From: an uncultured Sphingomonadaceae bacterium
Lineage (GTDB): Bacteria > Pseudomonadota > Alphaproteobacteria > Sphingomonadales > Sphingomonadaceae
Direction: 5' to 3'
DNA: 64,000 nt
Assembly (NCBI GenBank): GCA_947496865.1
Contig: CANMEE010000002.1
Location: forward strand, 62,001-126,000
Position numbers and translations under genes: made by a program. The notes beneath the pieces were generated by a model that worked only from the letters and a program-made list of their open reading frames with translations, did no database searches and was not told where the DNA came from. Shown here piece by piece: positions 1 to 8,372 of this stretch; the stretch's first letter is position 1, and every line of letters begins with the position of its first letter.

Positions 1-2
1 CA

Positions 3-599
3 TTTCAAAAACAATTTCCGGATGTTCCTTCGGCAGACGGCTTTGTCCAATATGAAATTGATGACGGTCCATTGCGGTTGTTGTTTCTCGATACACTTGA
101 AGAAGGGCGCCATGGTGGATCGTTTTGTGATGTTCGCGCCCATTGGCTGGCGGAACGGCTGGCGGAGAAGCCGGACAAGCCGACATTGCTGATATTGCAT
201 CACCCACCGGTTGAATCTGGGATTGCATGGATGAACACCGACCCGCGCGAGCCATGGGTATCTACGCTGGCTGATACGATGGCTGGCCATGATCAGATAA
301 AAGGTATGATTACCGGACACTTGCACCGTAATATTTCTACAACTTTTGAGGGCACGAACCTATCTATCTGTGCCTCTACTGCGCCGCAGGTGGCGTTTGA
401 TCTAGAGCCAATTGATCCAGAAAATCCTGATGGACGCAACATGATTGTTGCTGACCCACCGGCTGTTGCTTTGCATTTGTGGAACGGTAAGCAGCTTGTA
501 ACCCATTTTGAAACTGCCGAGGAGCATGTGATGCTCGCGCGCTATGATGAAAATCTACAGCCATTGGTGCGCGCGCTGTTGGCAGAACGGCCAGACTAA
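3..599 (+). CDS. CpdA-like metallophosphoesterase (5' truncated)
   Basis: This is the 3' part of a calcineurin-fold metallophosphoesterase; the reading frame is open from base 3 and the start lies outside the window. The visible protein carries the late metal-ligand motifs of the family: an ILHHPPV segment and a TGHLHR segment, the latter being the C-terminal GHxH block. The family includes class III cyclic-nucleotide phosphodiesterases (CpdA/Icc), so hydrolysis of cAMP or a related phosphodiester in the cytosol is the likeliest role, but the substrate cannot be read from sequence. The N-terminal DxH block is missing because of the window edge. It ends about 95 bp before the cysteine synthase gene on the same strand. 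Confidence 0.82.
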   Translation, partial: FQKQFPDVPSADGFVQYEIDDGPLRLLFLDTLEEGRHGGSFCDVRAHWLAERLAEKPDKPTLLILHHPPVESGIAWMNTDPREPWVSTLADTMAGHDQIKGMITGHLHRNISTTFEGTNLSICASTAPQVAFDLEPIDPENPDGRNMIVADPPAVALHLWNGKQLVTHFETAEEHVMLARYDENLQPLVRALLAERPD

Positions 600-694
600 T
601 AGCAAGTTTTTGGCCCTTGCACTAAAGTTCCTCTTTTGCCCTGCCAAATTGTCCCCGCTTGTCGGCTTTGATTACGCCGACTATGAGAGGGGGC

Positions 695-1690
695 ATGAAT
701 ATTGTGAATGACACGCTCGACCTTATTGGCAACACCCCACTCGTCCGTCTCGCTGGCCCTAGTGCAGAGGCGGGATGTGATATTTATGGCAAATGCGAAT
801 TTGCCAATCCTGGCGCATCGGTAAAAGATCGCGCCGCTTTGTTCATCGTGCAGGATGCTGAAGAGCGCGGCTTGTTGAAGCCAGGCGGCATGATTGTCGA
901 AGGAACCGCTGGCAATACCGGGATCGGCATAGCGCTGGTTGCCAATGCCAAGGGTTATAAGACAACCATCGTTATGCCGGAAACCCAGAGCCGGGAAAAA
1001 ATGGATACGCTGCGCGCGCTGGGCGCGAAACTGGTTCTGGTTCCGGCTGCGCCTTATGCCAATCCAGGCCATTTTGTACACACCAGCCGCCGCATGGCAG
1101 AAGAAACAGAGGGCGCGGTCTGGGCCAATCAATTTGATAATGTCGCCAATCGCCGCGCACATATTGAAACAACGGCCGAAGAAATTTGGACGCAGCTGGA
1201 TGGACAAGTCGACGGGTTTGTTTGCGCAGCGGGCACTGGTGGTACGATCGCGGGTGTCGGTATGGGATTGAAAGCCAAGAATGAAAAGGTGAAGATCGGT
1301 TTGGCCGATCCGCACGGTGCGGCTCTTTACAGTTATTACGCGCATGGCGAACTGAAATCCGAGGGCAGTAGCGTTGCCGAAGGGATCGGTCAGGGCCGGA
1401 TCACCGGTAATTTGGAAGAAGCACCGATTGATGCGCAATATCGCATCAGCGACGAAGAAGGCCTGCAATGGGTAGAGCGGTTGCTGCAAGAGGAAGGGCT
1501 TTGTCTCGGTCTCTCATCCGGAATTAATGTTGCCGGTGCTATTGCCCTTGGCAAAGAGCTAGGCCCCGGAAGCAAGGTTGCAACGATTCTGTGCGATACC
1601 GGCTTTCGCTATTTGTCTTCGCTCTACAACGCAGCGTGGCTGAAAGAAAAAGGACTGCCAGTTTTTCCCTGGCTTGTAGATCATGATTGA
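695..1690 (+). CDS. cysK: Cysteine synthase A (O-acetylserine sulfhydrylase family)
   Basis: A fold-type II PLP enzyme of 331 residues that should make cysteine from O-acetylserine and sulfide in the cytosol. The N-terminus reads LIGNTPLVRL, the PLP lysine sits in NPGASVKDR (about K44), the substrate loop is EGTAGNTG and the phosphate-binding loop is GTGGT. ATG at 695 is chosen because AGAGGGGG lies 5 nt upstream and the protein then starts at the conserved family N-terminus; the frame stays open further upstream through an ATG at 683 and a TTG at 659. CysK, CysM and cystathionine beta-synthase-like members are hard to separate by eye, so the exact sulfur donor is uncertain. It overlaps the next gene by 8 bp. 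Confidence 0.88.
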   Translation: MNIVNDTLDLIGNTPLVRLAGPSAEAGCDIYGKCEFANPGASVKDRAALFIVQDAEERGLLKPGGMIVEGTAGNTGIGIALVANAKGYKTTIVMPETQSREKMDTLRALGAKLVLVPAAPYANPGHFVHTSRRMAEETEGAVWANQFDNVANRRAHIETTAEEIWTQLDGQVDGFVCAAGTGGTIAGVGMGLKAKNEKVKIGLADPHGAALYSYYAHGELKSEGSSVAEGIGQGRITGNLEEAPIDAQYRISDEEGLQWVERLLQEEGLCLGLSSGINVAGAIALGKELGPGSKVATILCDTGFRYLSSLYNAAWLKEKGLPVFPWLVDHD

Positions 1691-2063
1691 AGGACCAAAA
1701 GATACGGGCAATCGTCAGGACACGATACAGCGGATACAGGTTGGCGTTGTTGGACTGGTGGCGGTGTTGTTATTGGTTAGTGTTGCCAATTTTGTGCTGC
1801 AGCGTGCCAGCGACGAGCAGTCTGCATTAGAGGAAATTCAGGCCGAGGCGGCTGGTAGCGCGAGGGAACTGGTCACGGACAGCCCTTCTGTTCCTGCGCC
1901 TGCACCTGCCGAGCCTTTGGCTGAACTTGGCATTACACCTGCGCCGGTGGCAGAGGACGAGGTCATGCAGCCGGTGCCGGTAGTGCCTGGAAAACGGTCG
2001 CAAGTGGTTCCCGATCTTGAACCTGATCCGAAGCTCGAAGCACCGATGGACCAGGAGCGATAA
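1683..2063 (+). CDS. Single-pass membrane protein with Pro/Ala-rich tail, unknown function
   Basis: A 126-residue protein I do not recognise. A charged N-terminus is followed by one hydrophobic segment at about residues 22-42 (VGVVGLVAVLLLVSVANF). The rest is a low-complexity region rich in proline, alanine and acidic residues, typical of a periplasmic linker or tether. The start overlaps the end of cysK by 8 bp, and the stop is only 3 bp before the GldG-like gene, whose Shine-Dalgarno lies inside this coding sequence. The two genes are therefore probably translated together and may act together at the envelope. No enzymatic motif is visible. Confidence 0.7.
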   Translation: MIEGPKDTGNRQDTIQRIQVGVVGLVAVLLLVSVANFVLQRASDEQSALEEIQAEAAGSARELVTDSPSVPAPAPAEPLAELGITPAPVAEDEVMQPVPVVPGKRSQVVPDLEPDPKLEAPMDQER

Positions 2064-2066
2064 TCG

Positions 2067-2864
2067 TTGTTGCGCTTTGCCGCTCTGACTTTGGTTCTGA
2101 TGGTTATGATGGGGCTGCTTTTGCAATGTAGTCCGGCGTCGACAAGCCAGCCAGCTGAGAATATCCCGCCTGCTAAAATCCAGCTGATGACCAGCTTGCC
2201 GATTATCTGGGGCGAGGGCGGATCGATGGAAGATATTCTATCGGGAAAAGCAACTCCCGCTGCCATCTATGCGCATTGGCAAAAGCGCTATGATATGACG
2301 GCGGTCGATAGTTTCGAAGGATTGGCCAATTCCGATACGGACATAGTGCTGCTAGCGCAGCCACCGGCGATGGACCCGGCCGATATCGCTACCATTGATT
2401 CGTGGGTGCGGGCAGGCGGCAAGGCGATTATACTGACCGATCCGATGTTGGTCTGGCCGACCTCGCTTCCGCTTGGTGATAAGCGCAGACCTTTGGCCTC
2501 TGGCCTTTTGTCACCCTTGCTCAACTATTGGGGTTTGGCATTGCAATTGCCCCCTAAGGAAGAAACGGGCGTCGCCGAAATGGCGTTTCCTAATGCAAAG
2601 ATTATTACGGTCGGGATCGGGACGTTCGAATCTATCGCGCCGGACAAAAGCAGTCATGCGGATTGCGCGTTCAGTGTGGCGAATGTCATTGCCCGCTGCA
2701 AAGTGGGAGATGGTCATGCAATTCTTCTGGCCGACGCCGATTTTTTGAACGACGCATTGTGGGGCGATCAAGCCGGAGTCGATCATGGGGATGCGCGGGG
2801 ATTGGTAGACAATTTTATCGCTGATATGCAGAAACAACCGGTGTGTCGTTCCTTCTGCCGTTGA
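2067..2864 (+). CDS. GldG-like envelope protein (ABC-type uncharacterised family)
   Basis: A 265-residue protein with an N-terminal hydrophobic leader (residues about 3-20) ending near a cysteine (LLLQC). The context resembles a lipoprotein signal but departs from the classical lipobox. The body contains LLAQPPAMDP, IDSWVRAGGKAIILTDP and LLNYWG stretches, which match the general layout of the GldG/ABC-type uncharacterised transport domain: a DUF-level family that pairs with membrane proteins and lacks catalytic motifs. TTG at 2067 is chosen because AGGAG lies 9 nt upstream at the end of the preceding gene. A few bp separate it from the single-span membrane protein upstream, so the pair probably forms a unit. 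Confidence 0.62.
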   Translation: MLRFAALTLVLMVMMGLLLQCSPASTSQPAENIPPAKIQLMTSLPIIWGEGGSMEDILSGKATPAAIYAHWQKRYDMTAVDSFEGLANSDTDIVLLAQPPAMDPADIATIDSWVRAGGKAIILTDPMLVWPTSLPLGDKRRPLASGLLSPLLNYWGLALQLPPKEETGVAEMAFPNAKIITVGIGTFESIAPDKSSHADCAFSVANVIARCKVGDGHAILLADADFLNDALWGDQAGVDHGDARGLVDNFIADMQKQPVCRSFCR

Positions 2865-2980
2865 ATAATCCATTTATTTGCTATGTTTCCAACAACTAAT
2901 CCCAATTTAGATGACATCGGTCGAATAGTATGAAAAATAAAATATAACAAATTCAATAAGATAGTTAATTTCGTCCGTAA

Positions 2981-3027
2981 AATCCCGCAAAATCCCGTAA
3001 AATCCCCTTCCATCCCTAGCTCTCCCC
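2981..3027 (+). promoter_or_regulatory. Five 10-bp phased TCCC repeats, probable MraZ operator
   Basis: TCCC occurs at 2983, 2993, 3003, 3013 and 3023, that is five times with an exact 10-bp period. The first three units share AATCCC and the first two are AATCCCGNAA. On the minus strand this is an array of GGGA cores on one helical face. Known MraZ operators consist of GGG-containing direct repeats at 10-bp spacing upstream of mraZ, so autoregulation of the dcw cluster is the natural reading. The rest of 2865-3152 is AT-rich leader with no gene that I can support. The promoter itself is not clear. Confidence 0.7.
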
Positions 3028-3152
3028 TGTTAACCCTATTGCGTTATCGGGGTAAATTTCCTGTCCGGGATTCTGGTGTTTCGGGAGTGGCGCGTTGCGC
3101 GCTTCTCCAAGCAGGGAAGATATGCCTCCGATAAAGTTGAGGGATTGAGGCT

Positions 3153-3641
3153 GTGTCAGGCAATTACGCTTATTCAGGATCGGGAATTTCCGCGATAGAC
3201 GACAAGGGTCGTCTATCCGTGCCTGCATTCTTGCGTAAAGACTTGATCGCTAGCAGCGAAGGTCGCGTCCTTTGCCTCGGCAAGCATGAAAAATGGGATT
3301 GCCTTGTCGGCTTTGGCCTTAGCCGCAAAATCGACATGCTTGCGGAGATCGATAAGGAAGAAGAAATCGCGATCGCCCGATCCGAGCCCTATGACCGCGA
3401 CGCTGCAGGTGCCCGCAAATTCTCGTCCCTGCAAGAGCTCAGTTTTGACGCCAGTGGCCGCTTTGTCCTGCCACCAATGTTGCAAGCGATTGGCGGTTTG
3501 AAAGACAATGTCATCTTCCACGGCATCGGTAAGACATTCTGTCTATGGGCGCCGCAGACATTACTCGACACAACTGATGACGTGCCCGTTGATAAGCGTC
3601 TGGTGGAATTCCATCTCAGCGAATTGGGGAAGAAAAAATGA
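3153..3641 (+). CDS. mraZ: Transcriptional regulator MraZ
   Basis: A 162-residue member of the MraZ/AbrB-like double SpoVT fold, first gene of the dcw cluster. Two swapped-hairpin units are visible: [13 protein letters not shown] near the N-terminus and [12 protein letters not shown] around residues 92-103. Both carry the DxxGRxxxP signature used to contact DNA. GTG at 3153 is chosen: TTGAGG lies just upstream and no better start occurs. In characterised bacteria MraZ is a ring-shaped DNA-binding protein that represses its own operon, and the phased repeats 126-170 bp upstream fit this. The stop overlaps the rsmH start by ATGA, so the two are translationally coupled. Confidence 0.93.
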   Translation: MSGNYAYSGSGISAIDDKGRLSVPAFLRKDLIASSEGRVLCLGKHEKWDCLVGFGLSRKIDMLAEIDKEEEIAIARSEPYDRDAAGARKFSSLQELSFDASGRFVLPPMLQAIGGLKDNVIFHGIGKTFCLWAPQTLLDTTDDVPVDKRLVEFHLSELGKKK

Positions 3642-4606
3642 CCCCCGATGAAGCAACTGCTGCCCCATCTCGTCCCCATATCCCCGTCTTGCTCGATGAG
3701 GTGATTGACGCGCTCGCCATTACCCCGGGCGAAACGCATGTCGATGGAACATTTGGCGCAGGCGGCTATAGCATGGCTATGATTGCCGCTGGAGCGAAGG
3801 TCCATGGTTTTGATCAAGACCCGGATGCGATTGCGAGCGGTGCGGCATTGGTTGAAGCCGCGGATGGCAAGCTTATCCTGCATCATGCCTTTTATTCACA
3901 AATGGCCGATGTGCTCAGCGATGAAGCTATTGATGGCGTTGCGTTGGATATTGGGGTTTCCTCCATGCATCTCGACCAAGCAGAGCGCGGTTTCTCGTTC
4001 CAGAAAGACGGTCCGCTTGATATGCGCATGTCGCAAGATGGCCCCAGCGCAGCCGACTTTCTTAATGAAGCGGACGAAGAAGATATTGCCAACGTCATCT
4101 ATCGTTATGGCGAAGAGCGGCGTTCGCGTAAAATTGCCAAAGCCATTGTCAACGCGCGGCCGCTAACCCGGACGTCTGAACTTGCCAATGTTGTTCGTAA
4201 AACATTGGGGCAAAAGCCTGGCGACAAAAAAGACCCCGCGACGCGCACGTTTCAAGCGATCCGTATCCATATCAACCGCGAGCTGGGTGAATTGGAAGAT
4301 GGTCTGATCGCCGCTGAGCGATTGCTGAAACCCGGCGGTCGTCTGGCTATCGTAACTTTTCACAGTCTTGAAGATCGTATTGTCAAAAATTTTCTGCGTG
4401 ATCGCAGCGGCCAGAAGTCCGCTGGTTCGCGCCATCTCCCTCAAGTTTCCGAGAAACGGCCGGCGCCCACCTTTCATAAACCAGCCAAAATGGTGCGCCC
4501 GGCCGGGGCGGAGCAGGTCTCTAATCCCCGAGCCCGCTCCGCCACCCTAAGATCAGCGGTGCGTTCTGACGCGCCCAGCCAAGCAGCGATAGGAGGCGTT
4601 CAATGA
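3638..4606 (+). CDS. rsmH: 16S rRNA (cytosine1402-N4)-methyltransferase
   Basis: RsmH (MraW) uses SAM to methylate N4 of C1402 in the decoding centre of 16S rRNA. The 322-residue length is normal. The N-terminus HIPVLLDEV, the SAM motif [28 protein letters not shown], and the C-terminal segments [13 protein letters not shown] and [12 protein letters not shown] are all family hallmarks. It overlaps mraZ upstream and ftsL downstream by 4 bp each (ATGA), the usual second position in the dcw cluster. Confidence 0.96.
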   Translation: MTPDEATAAPSRPHIPVLLDEVIDALAITPGETHVDGTFGAGGYSMAMIAAGAKVHGFDQDPDAIASGAALVEAADGKLILHHAFYSQMADVLSDEAIDGVALDIGVSSMHLDQAERGFSFQKDGPLDMRMSQDGPSAADFLNEADEEDIANVIYRYGEERRSRKIAKAIVNARPLTRTSELANVVRKTLGQKPGDKKDPATRTFQAIRIHINRELGELEDGLIAAERLLKPGGRLAIVTFHSLEDRIVKNFLRDRSGQKSAGSRHLPQVSEKRPAPTFHKPAKMVRPAGAEQVSNPRARSATLRSAVRSDAPSQAAIGGVQ

Positions 4607-5205
4607 AACTAGCAGTAAAACGTCTTGAAGGTATTGGATGGCTCGCACTGGTTTTTCTGGTGGCGATTCTTCTTTATCCCCTGTCCTTGAGTGTCGCGAC
4701 CTTGCGCAGCGATTTGACGCGTACCGATAGTAAAATACTGTCAGTCAAAAAAGAAATTCGCTATCTGGAAACGGAATTTAGCGCGCGCGCCAATTTGCGG
4801 CAATTGGAACATTGGAACAAGCTTGAATATGGCTATGTATCGCCCAATGCGGCGCAATATCTTGATGGCGAGCGGGCGCTGGCCAATCTCGGCGGCGGAG
4901 ATTTACGCAAGCCGGTCAAGGTAGCGGTGATTAGCACCATGGATAAAGTTCCACCTGCTGGTATTATCGGTTCGGTTTTTCCGACAGCCTCTGCAAAGGT
5001 TCGGAATGAGGATGATCGTGAAGCGGCATCCGTCAATATCACGGATGAGAATAGCGAAGATCGGGACGAGCCCACTGCAGCGCAATTGCGCGAAACCAAA
5101 ACGGCACGGGTTGCGGATATGGAAGATAAGTTGCTCGACGACGGGTTGATCAAACAGCTCGCGGCAAGGGCTGATAGTGAGCAGGCGGGGAGCCGGGCCC
5201 AATGA
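4603..5205 (+). CDS. ftsL: FtsL-like cell division protein with long C-terminal extension
   Basis: A 200-residue bitopic membrane protein in the ftsL slot between rsmH and ftsI. A short cytoplasmic N-terminus precedes one membrane span at about residues 13-33 ([20 protein letters not shown]). A heptad-like, leucine-containing coiled-coil stretch follows ([19 protein letters not shown]), as expected for the FtsL/FtsB/FtsQ complex. The family is typically about 90-130 residues; here an acidic, low-complexity tail of about 80 residues follows ([20 protein letters not shown]). Identification rests on position, topology and coiled coil rather than strong motif identity. ATGA overlaps join it to rsmH and ftsI. 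Confidence 0.8.
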   Translation: MKLAVKRLEGIGWLALVFLVAILLYPLSLSVATLRSDLTRTDSKILSVKKEIRYLETEFSARANLRQLEHWNKLEYGYVSPNAAQYLDGERALANLGGGDLRKPVKVAVISTMDKVPPAGIIGSVFPTASAKVRNEDDREAASVNITDENSEDRDEPTAAQLRETKTARVADMEDKLLDDGLIKQLAARADSEQAGSRAQ

Positions 5206-6890
5206 CAACCCTTCTGGCAAACAGCAGAAAGATGCAGTTTTCCGGCAAGCACAAGGAAATAGCAGCAAGCGCCCACTTTCGATTGATGGTATTGCTGTTG
5301 GTATTTTTGGCCATCTTCACGATCATAGTCGGGCGCCTGATCAGCTTTAGCATATTGGAAGACGCAAAACCGGCGCGCATGTCGAGCTCAGTCTTTGTGC
5401 CAGCGCGCGGTGATATTGTGGATCGCAACGGAGTTCCTTTGGCGCGAACGATGAAGGGCTATGCCATTCGCGTGGTGCCAGAACGGGTTTTGGGTGACAA
5501 AGACCTGTTGGCGCGACAACTGGCTGATTTATTCCCCGACACGACGGCTGCAGAATTTCTTGCCAAGCTCAGCGGGCCTCGTCCGACCTATTTGCGTCGC
5601 CGGGCATTGCCTAATGAAGTCAAGCAAGTCCATGCGCTGGGCGAGATTGGAATCGAATTTCCGCGCGAAAATGAACGGCTCTACCCCCAACGCGATCTAG
5701 CGGCGCATGTCCTGGGTTATGTCGATGCGGACAGCGAAGGCGTGATGGGCATGGAACGAGCGCTTAATGATCGCCTGAAAGATGAAAGCCTTCGCGGGGC
5801 GCCAGCAACATTGTCGATTGATAGCCGCGTACAAGCCGCGCTCGAAAGTGAATTGATGGTTGCGATGACCGCGCATGAAGCGCGCGGTGCTGCTGGTATT
5901 ATCTTGGACGTTCACACAGGCGAAGTGATGGCACTGGCATCTTTGCCCGTGTTTGATCCGAATAAGATTCGCAAAGCGACAATGAAATATCAGACCAATG
6001 AAGTGACCCAAAGCGTGTTTGAATTGGGGTCTACTTTCAAGCCACTAACCGTGGCGGCGGCGCTTGATGCCGGTACGGTGACTGATCTTGCGGTAAGATA
6101 TAACGCGACGGAGCCGATTAAGGTTGGCGGTTTTACAATCAAAGACGATCATGGACAGAACCGTTATCTCAATGTGCCTGAAACACTGGTGCACAGTTCC
6201 AATATTGTTACGGCTCGCCTGGCCGATAATCTCGGTATTGAAGGCATGGAGCATATGATCCGGCGGCTTGGCTTTGACGAGCGTCCACATATTGAACTGG
6301 CCGAACGCGGCAGGCCGCTTTGGCCGCAAAGCTGGGGTCGCGTTACGAATATGACAGTCGCTTATGGTCATGGTATTGCAGTTACGCCGTTACATTTGGC
6401 GAGCGCCTATGCAGCGTTGGTCAATGGCGGCATCTGGCGCCCGGCGACTTTGATGAAAGTGGAACCTGGCGATGAAGCAGAAGGACGCCGTGTGTTTAAG
6501 GCGGCAACCAGTGCGCGGATGCGCCAATTGCTGCGGATGATCGTGTCCAATGGCACAGGACGAAAAGCTGATGCGCCGGGTTACCGGATTGGCGGCAAGA
6601 CCGGGTCTGCGGAAAAGCCATCTAATGGCGGATATAATAAAACATCATTGGTTTCGACATTTGCCGCGGCCTTCCCCATGGATAATCCGCGCTATGTTGT
6701 CATTGCGATGCTGGATGAACCCAAAGGAAATGCCGAAACCGGCTTTCAGCGGACCGCCGGTTGGACCGCCGCTCCGGTCGTGCGCAAGGTTGTTCCGCGG
6801 GTCGGACCGATGCTGGGCGTTGTGCCGGACGAGCACCGCGATGTTGATGTATCTGAGCTCACGCCATTGCTCTGGTCGCCGAAAGGATAG
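5202..6890 (+). CDS. ftsI: Peptidoglycan D,D-transpeptidase FtsI (PBP3)
   Basis: The septal class B penicillin-binding protein, 562 residues. One membrane anchor lies at about residues 28-50. A PBP dimer domain begins with PARGDIVDRNG at about 67-77, and the transpeptidase domain contains all three active-site motifs: STFK with the acylated Ser at about 277, SSN at about 332-334 and KTG at about 466-468. It cross-links septal peptidoglycan in the periplasm together with FtsW. The start overlaps ftsL by ATGA and murE starts 3 bp after the stop, so it is embedded in the polycistronic cluster. Confidence 0.96.
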   Translation: MTTLLANSRKMQFSGKHKEIAASAHFRLMVLLLVFLAIFTIIVGRLISFSILEDAKPARMSSSVFVPARGDIVDRNGVPLARTMKGYAIRVVPERVLGDKDLLARQLADLFPDTTAAEFLAKLSGPRPTYLRRRALPNEVKQVHALGEIGIEFPRENERLYPQRDLAAHVLGYVDADSEGVMGMERALNDRLKDESLRGAPATLSIDSRVQAALESELMVAMTAHEARGAAGIILDVHTGEVMALASLPVFDPNKIRKATMKYQTNEVTQSVFELGSTFKPLTVAAALDAGTVTDLAVRYNATEPIKVGGFTIKDDHGQNRYLNVPETLVHSSNIVTARLADNLGIEGMEHMIRRLGFDERPHIELAERGRPLWPQSWGRVTNMTVAYGHGIAVTPLHLASAYAALVNGGIWRPATLMKVEPGDEAEGRRVFKAATSARMRQLLRMIVSNGTGRKADAPGYRIGGKTGSAEKPSNGGYNKTSLVSTFAAAFPMDNPRYVVIAMLDEPKGNAETGFQRTAGWTAAPVVRKVVPRVGPMLGVVPDEHRDVDVSELTPLLWSPKG

Positions 6891-6893
6891 GCG

Positions 6894-8372
6894 ATGAAAT
6901 TATCTGCTCTTGTTGCCGGCCTGAATGATGCGGTGTTGGACAGTGATTCCGGTGAAGCCCATGTTACCGGTTTTGCCATTGACCATCGCAAGATCGCACC
7001 GGGTAATATTTTCGGCGCCTTTCAAGGCGCGCAAGTCAACGGTGAGGATTTTATCGAAGCGGCTATTGCCGCTGGCGCGATTGCGGTTGTTGCTCGCCCG
7101 GATGCAGTGGTTGAAAGTGCTGTTCATATTTCGGACGCAGAGCCGCGGCGCATTTTTGCGTTAATGGCAGCACGCTATTTCACGCCGACGCCGCAATATG
7201 TCGCAGCGGTCACTGGTACCAACGGCAAAACTTCGACAGCAGAAATGACGCGCCAGCTCTGGCGCATGGCGGGATTGAACAGTGCCTCTATCGGGACATT
7301 GGGTGTCACTACCGCGAGCGAGCAGGTCAAGACAGGCCTTACCACGCCCGATATTGTGACCTTCCTGTCCAACATGTCCGGGCTTGCCAGAGAAGGGGTT
7401 AGCCACGCCATTTTCGAAGCGTCGAGCCATGGTCTCTCCCAATATCGCACAGAAGGTCTGCCCGTACATGTTGGTGTGTTCACCAATCTCAGCCGCGATC
7501 ATCTCGACTATCACGGTGATATGGACAGCTATTTTGAAGCCAAAATGCGACTGTTTGACGAAGTGGTCGAAGATGCTGGTATCGCGGTTATCTGGGCTGA
7601 TGATGAATGGTCTAGCGCCGTGATCAAGCGGGCCATGGATCGCGAGCTAAGCCTCTTTACCGTCGGCGAACAAGGCTCATCGCTGCGGTTGCTGTCCCGT
7701 ACACCCACGCAATTGGGTCAGGTGCTAATGGTCAAAGCGCAAGGCAACACACATCGAATATCATTGCCATTAATCGGCGCCTATCAGGCCGCTAATGTGC
7801 TGTGCGCAGCCGGCGCTGTGCTGGCTACGGGCGGGGAATTGGAAGACGTGTTTGACCATCTCCAGCGTCTGCAGCCGGTTCGCGGGCGGCTTGAACGGGC
7901 TGTCATCACCAAAGTCGGCGCGCCTGTCTATGTTGACTATGCGCATACCCCTGACGGCCTGCACGCAGCGATTGATGCATTGCGCCCGCATGTCAAAGGC
8001 CAGTTGATTACGATTTTCGGCGCAGGCGGCGACCGGGATAAAGGAAAGCGCCCTGAAATGGGCAAGGTCGCAGTGGAACTGTCCGATATTGCCGTTGTTA
8101 CCGACGACAATCCGCGCGGTGAAGATCCGGCTGCCATTCGAGCCGATATCATGGCTGGCGCACCGGGCGCTCAAGAAGTCGGTGATCGCCGTGCCGCTAT
8201 TTTCCATGCTATCAACCTGGCTGGCGCGGATGATATCATCCTTCTCGCCGGCAAGGGACATGAACAGGGTCAGATTGTTGGCGACCGGATCATCCCATTT
8301 GATGATGTGGAAGTTGCCCGAGAGTGCGCTCGCGAAGCGAGTGGCGCGTCAGAACAAGAGGCCGCGATATGA
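6894..8372 (+). CDS. murE: UDP-MurNAc-L-Ala-D-Glu:meso-diaminopimelate ligase
   Basis: Cytosolic Mur ligase that adds the third residue of the stem peptide with ATP. The 492-residue protein has the ATP P-loop GTNGKTSTAEM, the central-domain EASSHGLSQYR motif and, in the C-terminal domain, VDYAHTPDGL and DDNPRGEDP. The DNPR tetrapeptide is the accepted signature of meso-diaminopimelate rather than lysine ligases, so this cell should have DAP-type peptidoglycan, as expected for a Gram-negative. It lies 3 bp after ftsI and overlaps murF by ATGA. Confidence 0.96.
   Translation: MKLSALVAGLNDAVLDSDSGEAHVTGFAIDHRKIAPGNIFGAFQGAQVNGEDFIEAAIAAGAIAVVARPDAVVESAVHISDAEPRRIFALMAARYFTPTPQYVAAVTGTNGKTSTAEMTRQLWRMAGLNSASIGTLGVTTASEQVKTGLTTPDIVTFLSNMSGLAREGVSHAIFEASSHGLSQYRTEGLPVHVGVFTNLSRDHLDYHGDMDSYFEAKMRLFDEVVEDAGIAVIWADDEWSSAVIKRAMDRELSLFTVGEQGSSLRLLSRTPTQLGQVLMVKAQGNTHRISLPLIGAYQAANVLCAAGAVLATGGELEDVFDHLQRLQPVRGRLERAVITKVGAPVYVDYAHTPDGLHAAIDALRPHVKGQLITIFGAGGDRDKGKRPEMGKVAVELSDIAVVTDDNPRGEDPAAIRADIMAGAPGAQEVGDRRAAIFHAINLAGADDIILLAGKGHEQGQIVGDRIIPFDDVEVARECAREASGASEQEAAI

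Noticed and set aside
596..1489. 297-codon open frame on the minus strand across cysK
   Set aside because: It is antisense to a motif-complete cysteine synthase, has no recognisable motif and no ribosome-binding site; a by-product of codon bias.
2920..3060. CtrA binding sites near mraZ
   Set aside because: TTAA half-sites occur (for example near 2966 and 3030) but none pair with the 7-bp spacing of a CtrA box; the same was true before ftsZ.
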